Assembly: GCA_051004815.1 (NCBI GenBank)
Contig: JBPCJY010000054.1
Span: 1-26,078, forward strand
DNA length: 26,078 nucleotides
Direction: 5' to 3'
DNA from: JBBQXY01 sp051004815
GTDB lineage: Bacteria > Chloroflexota > Ktedonobacteria > Ktedonobacterales > Ktedonobacteraceae
The position numbers and the translations under genes are program-made. The notes under the pieces were generated by a model, which saw only the letters and a list, made by a program, of their open reading frames with translations, was not told where the DNA came from and ran no database searches. Of this stretch, positions 1 to 8,119 are shown piece after piece; the stretch's first letter is position 1; the number at the start of each line of letters is the position of its first letter.

Positions 1-47
1 GCCATTGCATTGATTTGAGAGAAAATTTATGGACAGGAAGTTCCCCA

Positions 48-159
48 CCAGGCCGACCGCAGGGGTCCCCCCTACTATACACGAGGCGGCTCTACGAGCC
101 GCTTTCCTACGGAAAGCGGCGACCGAATATAGTAGGGGCGACCCTTGCGGTCGCCCTGG
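48..159. repeat. MITE-like palindromic element upstream of nuoN
   Basis: Two 32-base arms (48-79 and 128-159) are inverted copies of each other with 29 of 32 positions matching; the inner ends read CTACTATA. The 48-base centre can form two alternative hairpins that share a strand: 86-92 with 96-102, or 98-107 with 111-120, each with a TAC loop. No open reading frame or transposase is inside. The architecture fits a miniature non-autonomous element or REP-like palindrome that would be dispersed in the genome. Only one copy lies in this window, so copy number is not shown. It sits between the preceding gene (outside the window) and nuoN, where it could act as a terminator or a stability element. 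Confidence 0.7.
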
Positions 160-187
160 AAACCACAGAGTTTAGAGGTAGTATTTT

Positions 188-1900
188 ATGACATTTACCT
201 ATACAGTGACTACCGCCGATTGGGGGCGTATCGCACCAGAGTTGGTACTGGCGGTGATGGTCCTTGTGATTATGATCACAGACCTGCTCTTGCCCCAGTC
301 AGAAAAAGGATTGAAAAATAGCGGCCCCACGAATTTTGTGGTTTTGCCCGTCTTGAGCCTACTGGGATTGGTTGGTGCGTTCATCGCCACTATCATACTC
401 TTTGCCGCCGGGGACCAGCTAACCGCTTTTAACCAGATGGTCGGCTCAGATAATGGCTCGCTCTACGCCTATATCATTATCCTGAGTGCCAGCATCCTGG
501 GCGTACTGCTCTCGCCCGCCTATTTGAAGCGACTCAACCTGGTTCATCAAGGCGAATACTACGCTCTCTTCCTGCTTGCCACCATCGGGATGATGCTGAT
601 GGCTGCTGCCACCAACTTCTTGCTCATTTTTGTGGGACTGGAAATGCTCTCACTTTCGCTTTACATCCTCTGTAGCTTTGTGACACGTCGCAAGGGTTCG
701 CAAGAATCCGGCATGAAGTATTTCCTGCTCAGCTCATTTGCCTCGGCCTTCCTGCTCTATGGCATCGCCCTCACCTACGGTGCTACCGGCAGCACCTCGT
801 TTGCCGGAGTAAGCTCTTTCCTGGCGCGTAAAGCAGCAGCTATAGATCACTCTACGATCGTATCCGCACCCATCTTTCATGCTCCACCGTTGCTGCTGAT
901 CGCCATGGGCTTATTAGCGGTAGGTTTTGCCTTCAAAGTTTCCGCCATCCCCTTCCAGGCATGGACGCCCGATGTCTACGATGGCGCACCTGCTCCCATC
1001 ACCGCCTTTATGTCGGTGGGAACCAAAGCCGCCGCGTTGATTGCCTTTGCCAGGGTTTTTGACGTGGTCTTCTTCCATATCCAGGCGGATTGGCAGCCCG
1101 TTATCTGGGCCATCACCATCCTGACCATTGTTGGTGGTAACGTCCTGGCCCTGGTACAGAGCAATGTCAAACGCATGTTGGCCTATTCCAGCATTGCTCA
1201 CGCGGGGTACCTGCTCATCGGCGTCGTCGTTGGTGGCACGGTTGGGATCGCGTCCATCCTCTTCTACCTGCTCTGCTATACATTCATGAACCTGGGTGCC
1301 TTTGGCGTCGTCTCTATCCTGGAACGGGTCGATAACGGCGGTAGCTCGTATAGCGACATTCGCGGCCTCTGGTATCGTCGTCCCTTGCTGGCAGGTATAT
1401 TAGCCATCTTTATGTTTGCGCTGGCTGGCTTCCCGCCCATGTCTGGTTTCGCCGCCAAATACTACATCTTTTTCGCCGCACTACAAGGTGGACATCCCGA
1501 ACTGCTGATCATTGGTGTGCTCGCCAGCGTCCTGGGCATGTACTACTACCTGCGCGTGGCAGCCACGATGTTCATGGAGCAAGAACCTGTAGTCGCGACC
1601 ACAGCACCCGCCGCGCCCGTACCTTCTACCGGAAAAAGGGTCTCAGCCACACTTGAAAACACCAGCAAACGGGCGGCAGTAAGAACAGGTACAGCAGTGG
1701 CAGTGAAACCAACAGCCACAATAGCCAGACCGTCAAAGGGTGCTGTTACCGTTGAGCCAACCAGGCCATCCAATCCTCTTGATGCCTTCTCGTGGGTCGC
1801 GCTTGGCCTGGCACTGGCAGGCACCTTTGCCATGGGAACATTCCTCCCATTCTGGCTCGTACAAGCAGCCCAATACGCCGCGCAAATGATGCTGAAATAA
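188..1900 (+). CDS. nuoN: NADH-quinone oxidoreductase subunit N
   Basis: This is an antiporter-like membrane subunit of respiratory complex I that takes part in proton translocation coupled to quinone reduction. The protein is 570 aa, almost all hydrophobic helices. Family landmarks are Glu152 in GLEMLSL, Lys250 before SAIPFQAWTPDVYDGAP, Lys280 in SVGTKAAAL, Lys328 in NVKRMLAYSSIAHAGY and Lys424. The start is supported by AGAGG at 174-178, nine bases upstream. It is probably the last gene of a nuo operon running in from the left. Oddity: residues about 465-529 form a hydrophilic Ala/Thr/Pro/Lys-rich stretch inserted before the last transmembrane helix, making the protein longer than the usual 480-500 aa. 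The family assignment is firm; the function of the insert is unknown. Confidence 0.96.
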   Translation: MTFTYTVTTADWGRIAPELVLAVMVLVIMITDLLLPQSEKGLKNSGPTNFVVLPVLSLLGLVGAFIATIILFAAGDQLTAFNQMVGSDNGSLYAYIIILSASILGVLLSPAYLKRLNLVHQGEYYALFLLATIGMMLMAAATNFLLIFVGLEMLSLSLYILCSFVTRRKGSQESGMKYFLLSSFASAFLLYGIALTYGATGSTSFAGVSSFLARKAAAIDHSTIVSAPIFHAPPLLLIAMGLLAVGFAFKVSAIPFQAWTPDVYDGAPAPITAFMSVGTKAAALIAFARVFDVVFFHIQADWQPVIWAITILTIVGGNVLALVQSNVKRMLAYSSIAHAGYLLIGVVVGGTVGIASILFYLLCYTFMNLGAFGVVSILERVDNGGSSYSDIRGLWYRRPLLAGILAIFMFALAGFPPMSGFAAKYYIFFAALQGGHPELLIIGVLASVLGMYYYLRVAATMFMEQEPVVATTAPAAPVPSTGKRVSATLENTSKRAAVRTGTAVAVKPTATIARPSKGAVTVEPTRPSNPLDAFSWVALGLALAGTFAMGTFLPFWLVQAAQYAAQMMLK

Positions 1901-1924
1901 TGTAGGAGCGTAAGGGTCTGACAC

Positions 1925-1991
1925 GCTCTCCATATAAACGAACCGGCAGACAGCGCAAAGCACTGTCTGCCGGTTCGTTTATATGGAGAGC
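1925..1991. terminator. Long perfect hairpin between convergent genes
   Basis: A 29-bp perfect inverted repeat (1925-1953 with 1963-1991) with a 9-base loop lies between the nuoN stop and the stop of the minus-strand gene, whose TAA is at 1997-1999. Position and symmetry suggest a bidirectional terminator or 3'-end protector. There is no run of T after either arm, so classical intrinsic termination is not certain. Confidence 0.75.
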
Positions 1992-1996
1992 AGTAT

Positions 1997-2350
1997 TTAC
2001 TCTTTCAGGTGTACCTTGACCACAACCTCTCCATCTTTTTCAGGGAACACCTCCGCTGTGCCGGTGCGCATTTGCCCACGCAACAGGATACGCACTGTGG
2101 CCTCCCCCACTAGATTCTTCCACCAGGGATACACCACCGTCATCCGTAAGGTTTCGCCCTCCTGCACATAGCGCATCGGCGTCGTAAACTCCTTACCACT
2201 CTTACGTCCGGTAAACGTGAGAAGCAGGAGATGGTCGCTCCTCATCCCATGCCATGGGGAACGCAAGATGGTCGTCGCTATCGTGTTGGCCAGGATGCGG
2301 ACAGACCGGGGCGGGCTGGGATGATGGACAATCGTCCGTGTTTCGTTCAT
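1997..2350 (-). CDS. Short F420H2-dependent reductase-like (Ddn/PF04075-type) protein
   Basis: The 117-aa product contains the hallmark stretch LLLLTFTGRKSGKEFTTPMRY followed by a WWKNL motif and a GxxRTGTAEV strand, as in the split beta-barrel Ddn-like family. Known members use the deazaflavin F420 (some use other flavins) to reduce quinones or nitro compounds. The reading frame is open further upstream to 2572, but that part looks like random coding. The ATG at 2350 (MNETRT...) gives a plausible N-terminus, though its ribosome site is weak. The protein stops shortly after the GTAEV strand, before the C-terminal helical part common in homologues, so it is either a short variant or truncated. 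Its stop lies 5 bases from the terminator hairpin. The 285 bases upstream (2351-2635) hold no convincing gene. The actual substrate is unknown. Confidence 0.7.
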   Translation of the reverse strand: MNETRTIVHHPSPPRSVRILANTIATTILRSPWHGMRSDHLLLLTFTGRKSGKEFTTPMRYVQEGETLRMTVVYPWWKNLVGEATVRILLRGQMRTGTAEVFPEKDGEVVVKVHLKE

Positions 2351-2635
2351 CGGTTTGCTCTTGTTCTCTGACCCAATTGGGCCATTTCCCTGGCCAGGTC
2401 TCCATGCCATATAGAGTGCTGTCCAGAACCACGTCCGTTGAAACGTGCTCAGGAACCCAACTCTCCTCCTCAGAGCTTGGTGAAGCCGGAGCACTGTGCG
2501 CCGAAGCGCACTACACACCATCTGGCCTGAGTATAGGACATGACGGGGAAAGGTGTCAACAAACCTCGCCACGAATAGTTTACAAATTCTGGCAGTGACG
2601 CTGACAAATTTAATTTGAGAGCTTCAGCAGTGTTA

Positions 2636-3493
2636 TCAGCTTTCAGGAGTGTGTTGCAACCCTCTGCTGAGCTGGCCATACCAGACCTGGGTTTCATATT
2701 CGATCGTCACGTTGCCATTGACTTGGTGCATCTGGAAAATGGCCTCTAGTGCTTCCAGCATCTGGGCGTAACGTGGATGGTCTGCTTGGGGAGCACTCCC
2801 ACCAGATAACACGCGACCTTTCAAACCCTCAAAATCATAGACCTGGGGGTTCTCAAACGTCTGCATGGCGAATCCGTCGGATCCAAAGAAGGGTGCTATG
2901 AGTTCTTGCGATGTCCGCCCAGTATCCAATCTCCACCGATAGACTGGATTCGTTTCTTGCAGGAGGAGGGTGAGATACTGATCCGTTGCTACAGCTTGCA
3001 ACCCTTCGCGAGTCAAGTACGTCTGCCAAAACTGCTCCAATGCAACAAGGAACGGCGTCCCTTCGGTTCTTTACCTATTCCAGACCAGCACAACCCATCC
3101 TCTGGGTACCAAGATGCGAGCAAACTCCTTTCTCGCTCGTTCGCGATCAAACCAATGAAAGGCTTGACCTGCTGTGACAACATCAACACTATGCTCTGCC
3201 AGCGAGGTCGCCTCGGCAGTGGCAGCAATACTCATGAAAGTGGGATACTCCCGTAACACATATTCGGCGGCGGCACGCATCTCTGGATCAGGTTCAATAC
3301 CGAACACCCGATTGCCGTTGGTGAGAAACACTACGCTCAACATCCCTGTTCCCGCGCCAATATCCGCAATGAGCGAATGCTGGGTAAGATGACATTCCCG
3401 CTTGAGGACTTCAATGATGGTCTGCGGGTAGTGCGGACGATATTTAAGGTAGTGCTCGACCCGCCTTGAAAAACGCGGTCCAGGCTCTTCCAT
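2636..3493 (-). pseudogene. Class I SAM methyltransferase interrupted by one in-frame stop
   Basis: The N-terminal part (3493 down to 3074, 140 aa) has methyltransferase motif I (LIADIGAGTGMLS), the acidic residue after strand 2 (GIEPDPEM), a post-motif strand DVVTAGQAFHWFD and the end of the Rossmann core, VLVWNR. TAA at 3071-3073 then stops translation. The same frame continues without any shift (RTEGTPFLVALEQFW...) for 145 more residues to the stop at 2636-2638, giving the C-terminal part expected for this family. A single base change explains the break. AGGAG lies just upstream of the ATG at 3493, so the start looks normal. Either the gene has recently decayed or the TAA is a sequence error. 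Substrate cannot be predicted. Internal starts such as TTG at 3040 would make only the C-terminal half, without the SAM-binding core. Confidence 0.85.
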
Positions 3494-3813
3494 GCGGCTC
3501 CTCTCTCTCGACGGTAGGCCAATGCCTTGAGCATCCCGATTTGTGCTTCTCAGTCGAAGAAAATGGTCAGAGCTCTCTTCGGATCATTTTACCATATAGA
3601 ATGAATCGGGTCGCTCATTTTCCAGTCAGCTATTATCCATCAACGACTTTTTCAACACTCTGCACCAATTTTGAGACGCCTCTGCACTCCTGCTCACATG
3701 TTCGAGATGGTCCTGATGCTCGGTGGACTACTGCTTTGGGGAAGGACGGTCGCTTTCTCCCTGCCGTCAGTCTTTCTCTATCAGAAAGATTCAATTCACT
3801 CTAAAACCTGACC
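3494..3813. other. Divergent intergenic region
   Basis: About 320 bases separate the broken methyltransferase from the fur-type promoter. No gene with recognisable features is seen. A possible minus-strand extended -10 (TGG followed by TAAAAT, at 3586-3594) could serve the methyltransferase, but no good -35 accompanies it. A short hairpin (3771-3777 with 3783-3789) has no T-tract. Confidence 0.4.
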
Positions 3814-3843
3814 TTGACACCACACACGTTCATTCGTTATACT
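3814..3843 (+). promoter_or_regulatory. Sigma-70 type promoter of the fur-family gene
   Basis: TTGACA at 3814-3819 is a perfect -35, followed after 18 bases by TATACT at 3838-3843. Transcription would start near 3850, directly before the Fur-type box. Confidence 0.8.
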
Positions 3844-3857
3844 ACCTTCAGGAAGGA

Positions 3858-3876
3858 AATGAGAATAATTCTCATT
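3858..3876. promoter_or_regulatory. Fur-type operator, 9-1-9 palindrome
   Basis: AATGAGAAT-A-ATTCTCATT is a perfect 9-1-9 inverted repeat whose core TGAGAATnATTCTCA agrees well with the TGATAATnATTATCA Fur consensus. It lies just downstream of the predicted transcription start and 16 bases before the ATG, where a bound repressor would block the promoter. This predicts autoregulation of the fur-family gene and the transporter behind it. A second perfect 14-bp palindrome (3878-3891, centred on GGTACC) follows directly and contains the AGGG that must serve as ribosome-binding site. Confidence 0.85.
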
Positions 3877-3892
3877 ATTAGGGTACCCTAAT

Positions 3893-4303
3893 ATGAAAGA
3901 AGTTTTGAATACAAATGCACAGGCAGTGTTAGATGCCGTGCGTTCTACCAACAATCATCCAACGGCGTTGGAGGTCTACGAGATAGTCAAACAGCAGCGA
4001 CCGCGCATCGGGTTAGCCAGTATCTATCGCATCCTTCATACGCTGGTTGAGCAAGAATACATCCGTGAGTTGGCATTGGGCGATGAGAGTAGCCGCTATG
4101 ATAGCCGAACCTCGCGTCACGATCATGCACTCTGCAAGTCCTGTGGCAAACTCTTGGACATACCGGTCGAGATTGTCTTCTCATTGCCAACACTTCAGAA
4201 TGCTGCGCAAACCGTGGGTATCGCTTTAGAATCGCACGAGGTGCGTTTATACGGACTCTGCGCGTCATGCCAGGAGACCCAGAACAAGAATATATACCGG
4301 TAA
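3893..4303 (+). CDS. Fur-family metal-responsive transcriptional regulator
   Basis: This 136-aa repressor has an N-terminal winged helix (recognition helix around residues 40-57, LASIYRILHTLVEQEYI) and a C-terminal dimerisation domain. The structural zinc site is visible as two CxxC pairs, Cys81/Cys84 and Cys123/Cys126. Histidines 76 and 78 lie in the RHDHALC segment used by Fur-family proteins for metal binding. The Fur/PerR/Zur/Irr subtype cannot be fixed from sequence alone. The Fur-like operator and the iron transporter 40 bases downstream favour iron or, less likely, peroxide or manganese sensing. The ribosome site (AGGG at 3880-3883) is buried in a palindrome, so translation may also be structure-dependent. 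Expected regulation is metal-dependent autorepression. Confidence 0.93.
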   Translation: MKEVLNTNAQAVLDAVRSTNNHPTALEVYEIVKQQRPRIGLASIYRILHTLVEQEYIRELALGDESSRYDSRTSRHDHALCKSCGKLLDIPVEIVFSLPTLQNAAQTVGIALESHEVRLYGLCASCQETQNKNIYR

Positions 4304-4343
4304 AGCAGCATATATATTGCCTAGCAAAGGAGAACATGACGTT

Positions 4344-4961
4344 ATGTCATTGGAAAGAGATACAAAAATTATACAGCCGAGCAGCGTTGAGAATGCCGCC
4401 CCTACCGACGAACAGAAGGGACTAAGGCAGACCCCACAAACGATCAAGGGACAGATTACAGAGCTACTTCATGCTGTCACAGCGGGAGATGATACGTCGC
4501 ATCAGTTTTTGCTGCGTGTAGTGCAGCCTGGGCTGGCAGGTTTAATGGATGGTTCCGTTTCCACGCTAGCCCCCATTTTCGCGACCGCCTTTGCTACCCA
4601 TAAACCATTCACGACCTTTCTCGTCGGCATGGCCTCGGCCACTGGCGCGGGTATCAGCATGGCGTTCTCAGAGGCACTCTCCGATGATGGCGAATTGACA
4701 GGCCGTGGCAGCCCCGTAATTCGTGGCACCATTACCGGTGGCATGACCTTTTTGGGTGGAGCACTCCATACTCTTCCGTTTCTCATCACCAATATACACC
4801 TTGCTTTGATCGTGGCCTACGTAGTCGTCGCATTTGAGTTAATTGTGATTACAGCCATTCGCCACCGCTACTTCAAGTCCAGGTGGTTGCTTTCATTCGT
4901 CCAGGTAGTAGGCAGTGGTGCCCTCGTTTTCGCGGCAGCCTTCATCTTCGGCAGTGCGTAG
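4344..4961 (+). CDS. VIT1/CCC1-type iron transporter, MbfA-like without ferritin domain
   Basis: The 205-aa membrane protein starts with about 50 hydrophilic residues, followed by a VIT-like domain. This begins LRVVQPGLAGLMDGSVSTL and contains SEALSDDGELTGRG and the glycine-rich helix GTITGGMTFLGGALHT. These segments closely match the membrane part of rhizobial MbfA (membrane-bound ferritin/iron exporter), which normally carries an N-terminal rubrerythrin-like ferritin domain. That domain is absent here. ATG at 4344 is preferred because AAAGGAG lies at 4326-4332; an in-frame TTG at 4317 lies upstream of that site. It follows the Fur-family gene by 40 bases and is probably co-transcribed under the same box. 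Likely role: moving Fe2+ (or Mn2+) out of the cytoplasm. Direction and metal are inferred. Confidence 0.85.
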   Translation: MSLERDTKIIQPSSVENAAPTDEQKGLRQTPQTIKGQITELLHAVTAGDDTSHQFLLRVVQPGLAGLMDGSVSTLAPIFATAFATHKPFTTFLVGMASATGAGISMAFSEALSDDGELTGRGSPVIRGTITGGMTFLGGALHTLPFLITNIHLALIVAYVVVAFELIVITAIRHRYFKSRWLLSFVQVVGSGALVFAAAFIFGSA

Positions 4962-5107
4962 GAACGCGCTCAATTGCGCCCACTTCTATACATGCCACCG
5001 AACAATATCTTCACCCATTTGGGTCATTTTGTTTCTTCCTGTATGAAGATGTGTTATTATTGTAGAGTGAGGAATGGATTGACCTTTGCGGTACCCTGGG
5101 AGCGAGC

Positions 5108-6376
5108 ATGTTAGAGAGAATACTGAGTAAATCAAAATATTTCTTGCCTCTTCTCCTTGCCATGCTCGTGTTGCTTTTAACCGGTTGGATGTGGATTGCC
5201 TCCCCCACGGGCAGTGCATGGCTGGTAAACTCTTATCAGACGCAACAGGTTCAGCAGGTTCAACTTGTACAGCAAAATGCGCCCGTTTCCTCAAATAAAC
5301 TCTTGAACGGCAAACTTGCCTCGTTAGGCTGGATTGTTGGGAAAGATTGTCAGCGTGGACTACAGGCCTACCTACAAACGGCCAACATCAACCCGGACGC
5401 CGCCCTGGTTGGCACAGGCTGGCTCGATCCCACCACCGGCCTACTCATCAATGGACAGAGCAATAATTGTATGCCGGGCAGCCTGGGCATGGATAACGTT
5501 GTGCAACTGGTGCATAGCAAAGGGGGCCTGGCCTACTTGACCGTGACCATGATGACGGATGGCTCGGCGCAATCGTGGACATCACAACAAGAATCGGATT
5601 ACATCGCCAAAGGAACCACTGACCAGGCCTACATCGACACAATTGTACACGAGGCTGTACGCGCCAACTACGACGGCGTCATTATGGACCTCGAAGGCGG
5701 TCTCCGCACCTATCCCAACATCCAACAACTCTTCGCCACGTACAACCAGCGCGTCTGGGCCGCACTAAAACCATTACATAAGCTGTATGGTATCGCCCTC
5801 CTGCACAAGCTCAGCGACCACGACGACTACTTTGACCTCAATGGCTTTGAGAACTGGTCCCTGCTCGGTCATGCCGCCGATTTCATGGTCATTATGGCTG
5901 TTGACCAATCCTATTTCGAGCCAGGGCCAACGGTGAGCGTTCCATGGCTCAAGCAACTTTTGGCTTACACACTCCAGACGATGCCGCAAATGCTGCCACA
6001 CATTATCTGGGAACTGCCGCTCTACGGTGCTACCTGGAGTTTGCAAGGAGGCCAGTGGGTCTTTAATGGCGGAGTCAACTACGCGGATGGCGTAGCACAG
6101 GTGCAGCAGATTCCGGCCTCGGAAATAGATACCGCGAACAGCAACATGAATGATCTCACCTGCGCCCATCTCGTCTATACAGATGCATCCGGCGTCAAAC
6201 ATTCCATGTGGTACCATACCGCCAAGAATCTCTACTACATCATCAACAACTTCCGCCAGGTATTGAAGCAGACGCCGCAATTTCACCACAGTAACCTGCT
6301 AATTGCCGTCTGGTACCGCGCCACCTGGGAACCCGGTGAGGTCTGGAAAATGCTCACACCTATTCTCCCAAACTAA
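5108..6376 (+). CDS. Membrane-anchored glycoside hydrolase family 18-like protein
   Basis: The 422-aa protein has an N-terminal membrane anchor or uncleaved signal (residues about 11-31), a Gln/Val-rich linker (45-56) and an extracytoplasmic TIM-barrel-like domain. The motif YDGVIMDLEGG places Glu196 where GH18 enzymes have the catalytic acid, with Asp189 and Asp194 in the DGxxxDxE pattern. The more usual extra Asp is replaced, as in YaaH/SleL-like spore or wall hydrolases. ADFMVIMAVDQSYF and WELPLYGATW correspond to later barrel strands. GGGAG at 5098-5102 supports the start. It may act on peptidoglycan or another GlcNAc polymer; ligand and activity are unproven. No LysM domain is present. 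It stands alone and ends 2 bases before a long convergent terminator. Confidence 0.75.
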   Translation: MLERILSKSKYFLPLLLAMLVLLLTGWMWIASPTGSAWLVNSYQTQQVQQVQLVQQNAPVSSNKLLNGKLASLGWIVGKDCQRGLQAYLQTANINPDAALVGTGWLDPTTGLLINGQSNNCMPGSLGMDNVVQLVHSKGGLAYLTVTMMTDGSAQSWTSQQESDYIAKGTTDQAYIDTIVHEAVRANYDGVIMDLEGGLRTYPNIQQLFATYNQRVWAALKPLHKLYGIALLHKLSDHDDYFDLNGFENWSLLGHAADFMVIMAVDQSYFEPGPTVSVPWLKQLLAYTLQTMPQMLPHIIWELPLYGATWSLQGGQWVFNGGVNYADGVAQVQQIPASEIDTANSNMNDLTCAHLVYTDASGVKHSMWYHTAKNLYYIINNFRQVLKQTPQFHHSNLLIAVWYRATWEPGEVWKMLTPILPN

Positions 6377-6378
6377 GA

Positions 6379-6443
6379 TTCACGAGTAACAAAAAGGAAT
6401 TCCTACCACGGCGTGGTAGGAATTCCTTTTTGTTACTCGTGAA
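6379..6443. terminator. 31-bp perfect hairpin between convergent genes
   Basis: Arms 6379-6409 and 6413-6443 are perfectly complementary with a 3-base loop and fill the whole gap between the two stop codons. The stem contains an internal A5/T5 stretch but no T-run follows it. Position argues for bidirectional termination of the GH18-like gene and groEL. Confidence 0.85.
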
Positions 6444-6444
6444 A

Positions 6445-8097
6445 CTACATCATGCCGCCCATGCCGCCCATGCCACCCATACCGCCCATGCCAGCAGGCA
6501 TTCCGCCACCCGCAGACTGCTCCTCAGGAGAGTCGGTGATGAGGGTATCGGTCGAAAGCACCATACCGGCGATACTGGCTGCATTCTGCAAGGCAGAACG
6601 CGTCACCTTCACAGGATCAATGATACCGGCCTTGAACATGTCCACATACTCGCCGCTCAGTGCATCGAAGCCCAAACCCTTTGCCCCTGCACGTACAGCA
6701 GCGACCGTCACAGCACCATCGCGTCCAGCATTGTAAGCAATCTGGCGTAAAGGCTCTTCAAGAGCGCGGCGCAGGATATTCACGCCCGTCGTCTCGTCGC
6801 CAGCAGCAACCTGTACCGTATCCAGGACAGGGATAGCAGCCACCAGCACGGAACCACCACCAGGGACGATACCCTCTTCGATGGCGGCGCGGGTCGCGGA
6901 GAGGGCATCCTCTACACGATGCTTCTTCTCTTTAAGCTCAACCTCGGTCGCGGCCCCAACCTTGATTACGCCAACGCCACCGGCCAACTTCGCCAGGCGT
7001 TCCTGGAGTTTTTCGCGGTCATAGTCGCTGGTCGTCTCATCGATCAAAGCGCGAATCTGGCGCACGCGAGCCTGAATTTGCTCCTGTGAACCTGCTCCCT
7101 CGACGATAGTCGTGGTATCTTTATTCACAGTCACCGTACGGGCGCGGCCCAGGTCACGGACGGTGGCATTCTCAAGCTTGAGGCCCACCTTCTCGGTGAT
7201 GACCTTTCCACCTGTGAGGATCGCGATATCTTCCAGCATGGCTTCACGGCGGTCGCCGAAACCAGGAGCCTTGACGGCTACAACACTGAAGGCACCACGC
7301 AGTTTGTTGACGACCAGCGTCGCCAATGCCTCGCCGTCTACATCCTCGGCAATAATCACCAGTTCTTTGCTGCCAGACTGGAGAACATGCTCCAACAGCG
7401 GCAGGATATCGGCAATCGCGCTGATCTTCTTATCTGTTATCAGAATGAAAGGATTCGAGAGCTCAGCGATAGTGTGCTCGTTGTTGGTCGCCATATAGGC
7501 AGAGATGAAACCGCGATCAAACTGCATACCCTCGGTATACTCTTTTTCCATCGCCAGGCCACGGCCCTCTTCCACGGTGATGACACCATCTTTGCCAACC
7601 TTATCCATTACATCGGCAATCAGTTCGCCAATCGTCGCATCAGCCGCTGAAATCGAGGCCACCTGGGCAATCTCTTCCCGCGTCTCAACCGGCTTGCTCA
7701 TGGACTTGATCTCGGCGATAACGGCCTCGACGCCCTTCTCCAGGCCACGGCGCAAAATCATTGGATTCGCGCCTGCCGCCAGATTCTTCAAGCCTTCGGT
7801 TACAATCGCCTGGGCCAAAACAGTTGCAGTGGTGGTGCCATCGCCGGCCACGTCGTTGGTCTTGGTTGCGACCTCTTTCAGCAACTGCGCGCCCATATTC
7901 TCGAAAGGATCGGGCAGGTCAATTTCGCGTGCAATCGTCACACCATCATTGGTGATAGTCGGAGCGCCGAATTTCTTGTCCAGCACAACGTTGCGGCCCT
8001 TGGGGCCAAGTGTCACTTTGACAGCTTCTGCCAGCGCGTCAATACCCTTTTTCAGTGAATGGCGTGCTTGCTCATCAAATTGTAGTCTCTTTGCCAC
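6445..8097 (-). CDS. groEL: Chaperonin GroEL (Hsp60)
   Basis: This is the 550-aa subunit of the double-ring ATP-dependent folding chamber in the cytoplasm. It shows the ATP-site loop GDGTTT (residues 85-90, with catalytic-type Asp86), the family signature region AAIEEGIVPGGGS and a typical Gly-Met repeat tail ending in GGMGGMGGMM. The start codon is GTG at 8097, followed by AKRLQFDEQ. GAGGAG (8106-8111) lies 8 bases upstream, which settles the start. It lies 22 bases behind groES and shares its promoter and CIRCE element. Nothing is missing or unusual. Confidence 0.98.
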   Translation of the reverse strand: MAKRLQFDEQARHSLKKGIDALAEAVKVTLGPKGRNVVLDKKFGAPTITNDGVTIAREIDLPDPFENMGAQLLKEVATKTNDVAGDGTTTATVLAQAIVTEGLKNLAAGANPMILRRGLEKGVEAVIAEIKSMSKPVETREEIAQVASISAADATIGELIADVMDKVGKDGVITVEEGRGLAMEKEYTEGMQFDRGFISAYMATNNEHTIAELSNPFILITDKKISAIADILPLLEHVLQSGSKELVIIAEDVDGEALATLVVNKLRGAFSVVAVKAPGFGDRREAMLEDIAILTGGKVITEKVGLKLENATVRDLGRARTVTVNKDTTTIVEGAGSQEQIQARVRQIRALIDETTSDYDREKLQERLAKLAGGVGVIKVGAATEVELKEKKHRVEDALSATRAAIEEGIVPGGGSVLVAAIPVLDTVQVAAGDETTGVNILRRALEEPLRQIAYNAGRDGAVTVAAVRAGAKGLGFDALSGEYVDMFKAGIIDPVKVTRSALQNAASIAGMVLSTDTLITDSPEEQSAGGGMPAGMGGMGGMGGMGGMM

Positions 8098-8119
8098 GGA
8101 ACAAACTCCTCAAATCATA

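Noticed and set aside
2351..2572. N-terminal extension of the F420-reductase-like gene (191-aa version)
   Set aside because: The extra 74 residues are rich in Arg/Trp with no family similarity, and the ATG at 2350 begins a normal-looking N-terminus.
3466..3804. 112-aa plus-strand frame upstream of the Fur-family gene
   Set aside because: Composition looks random, no ribosome site, and it overlaps the start of the methyltransferase.
4962..5107. Possible promoter and small hairpin between the VIT-like and GH18-like genes
   Set aside because: TATTAT at 5055-5060 lacks a -35 at proper spacing, and the GCGC hairpin near 4970 has only four pairs.
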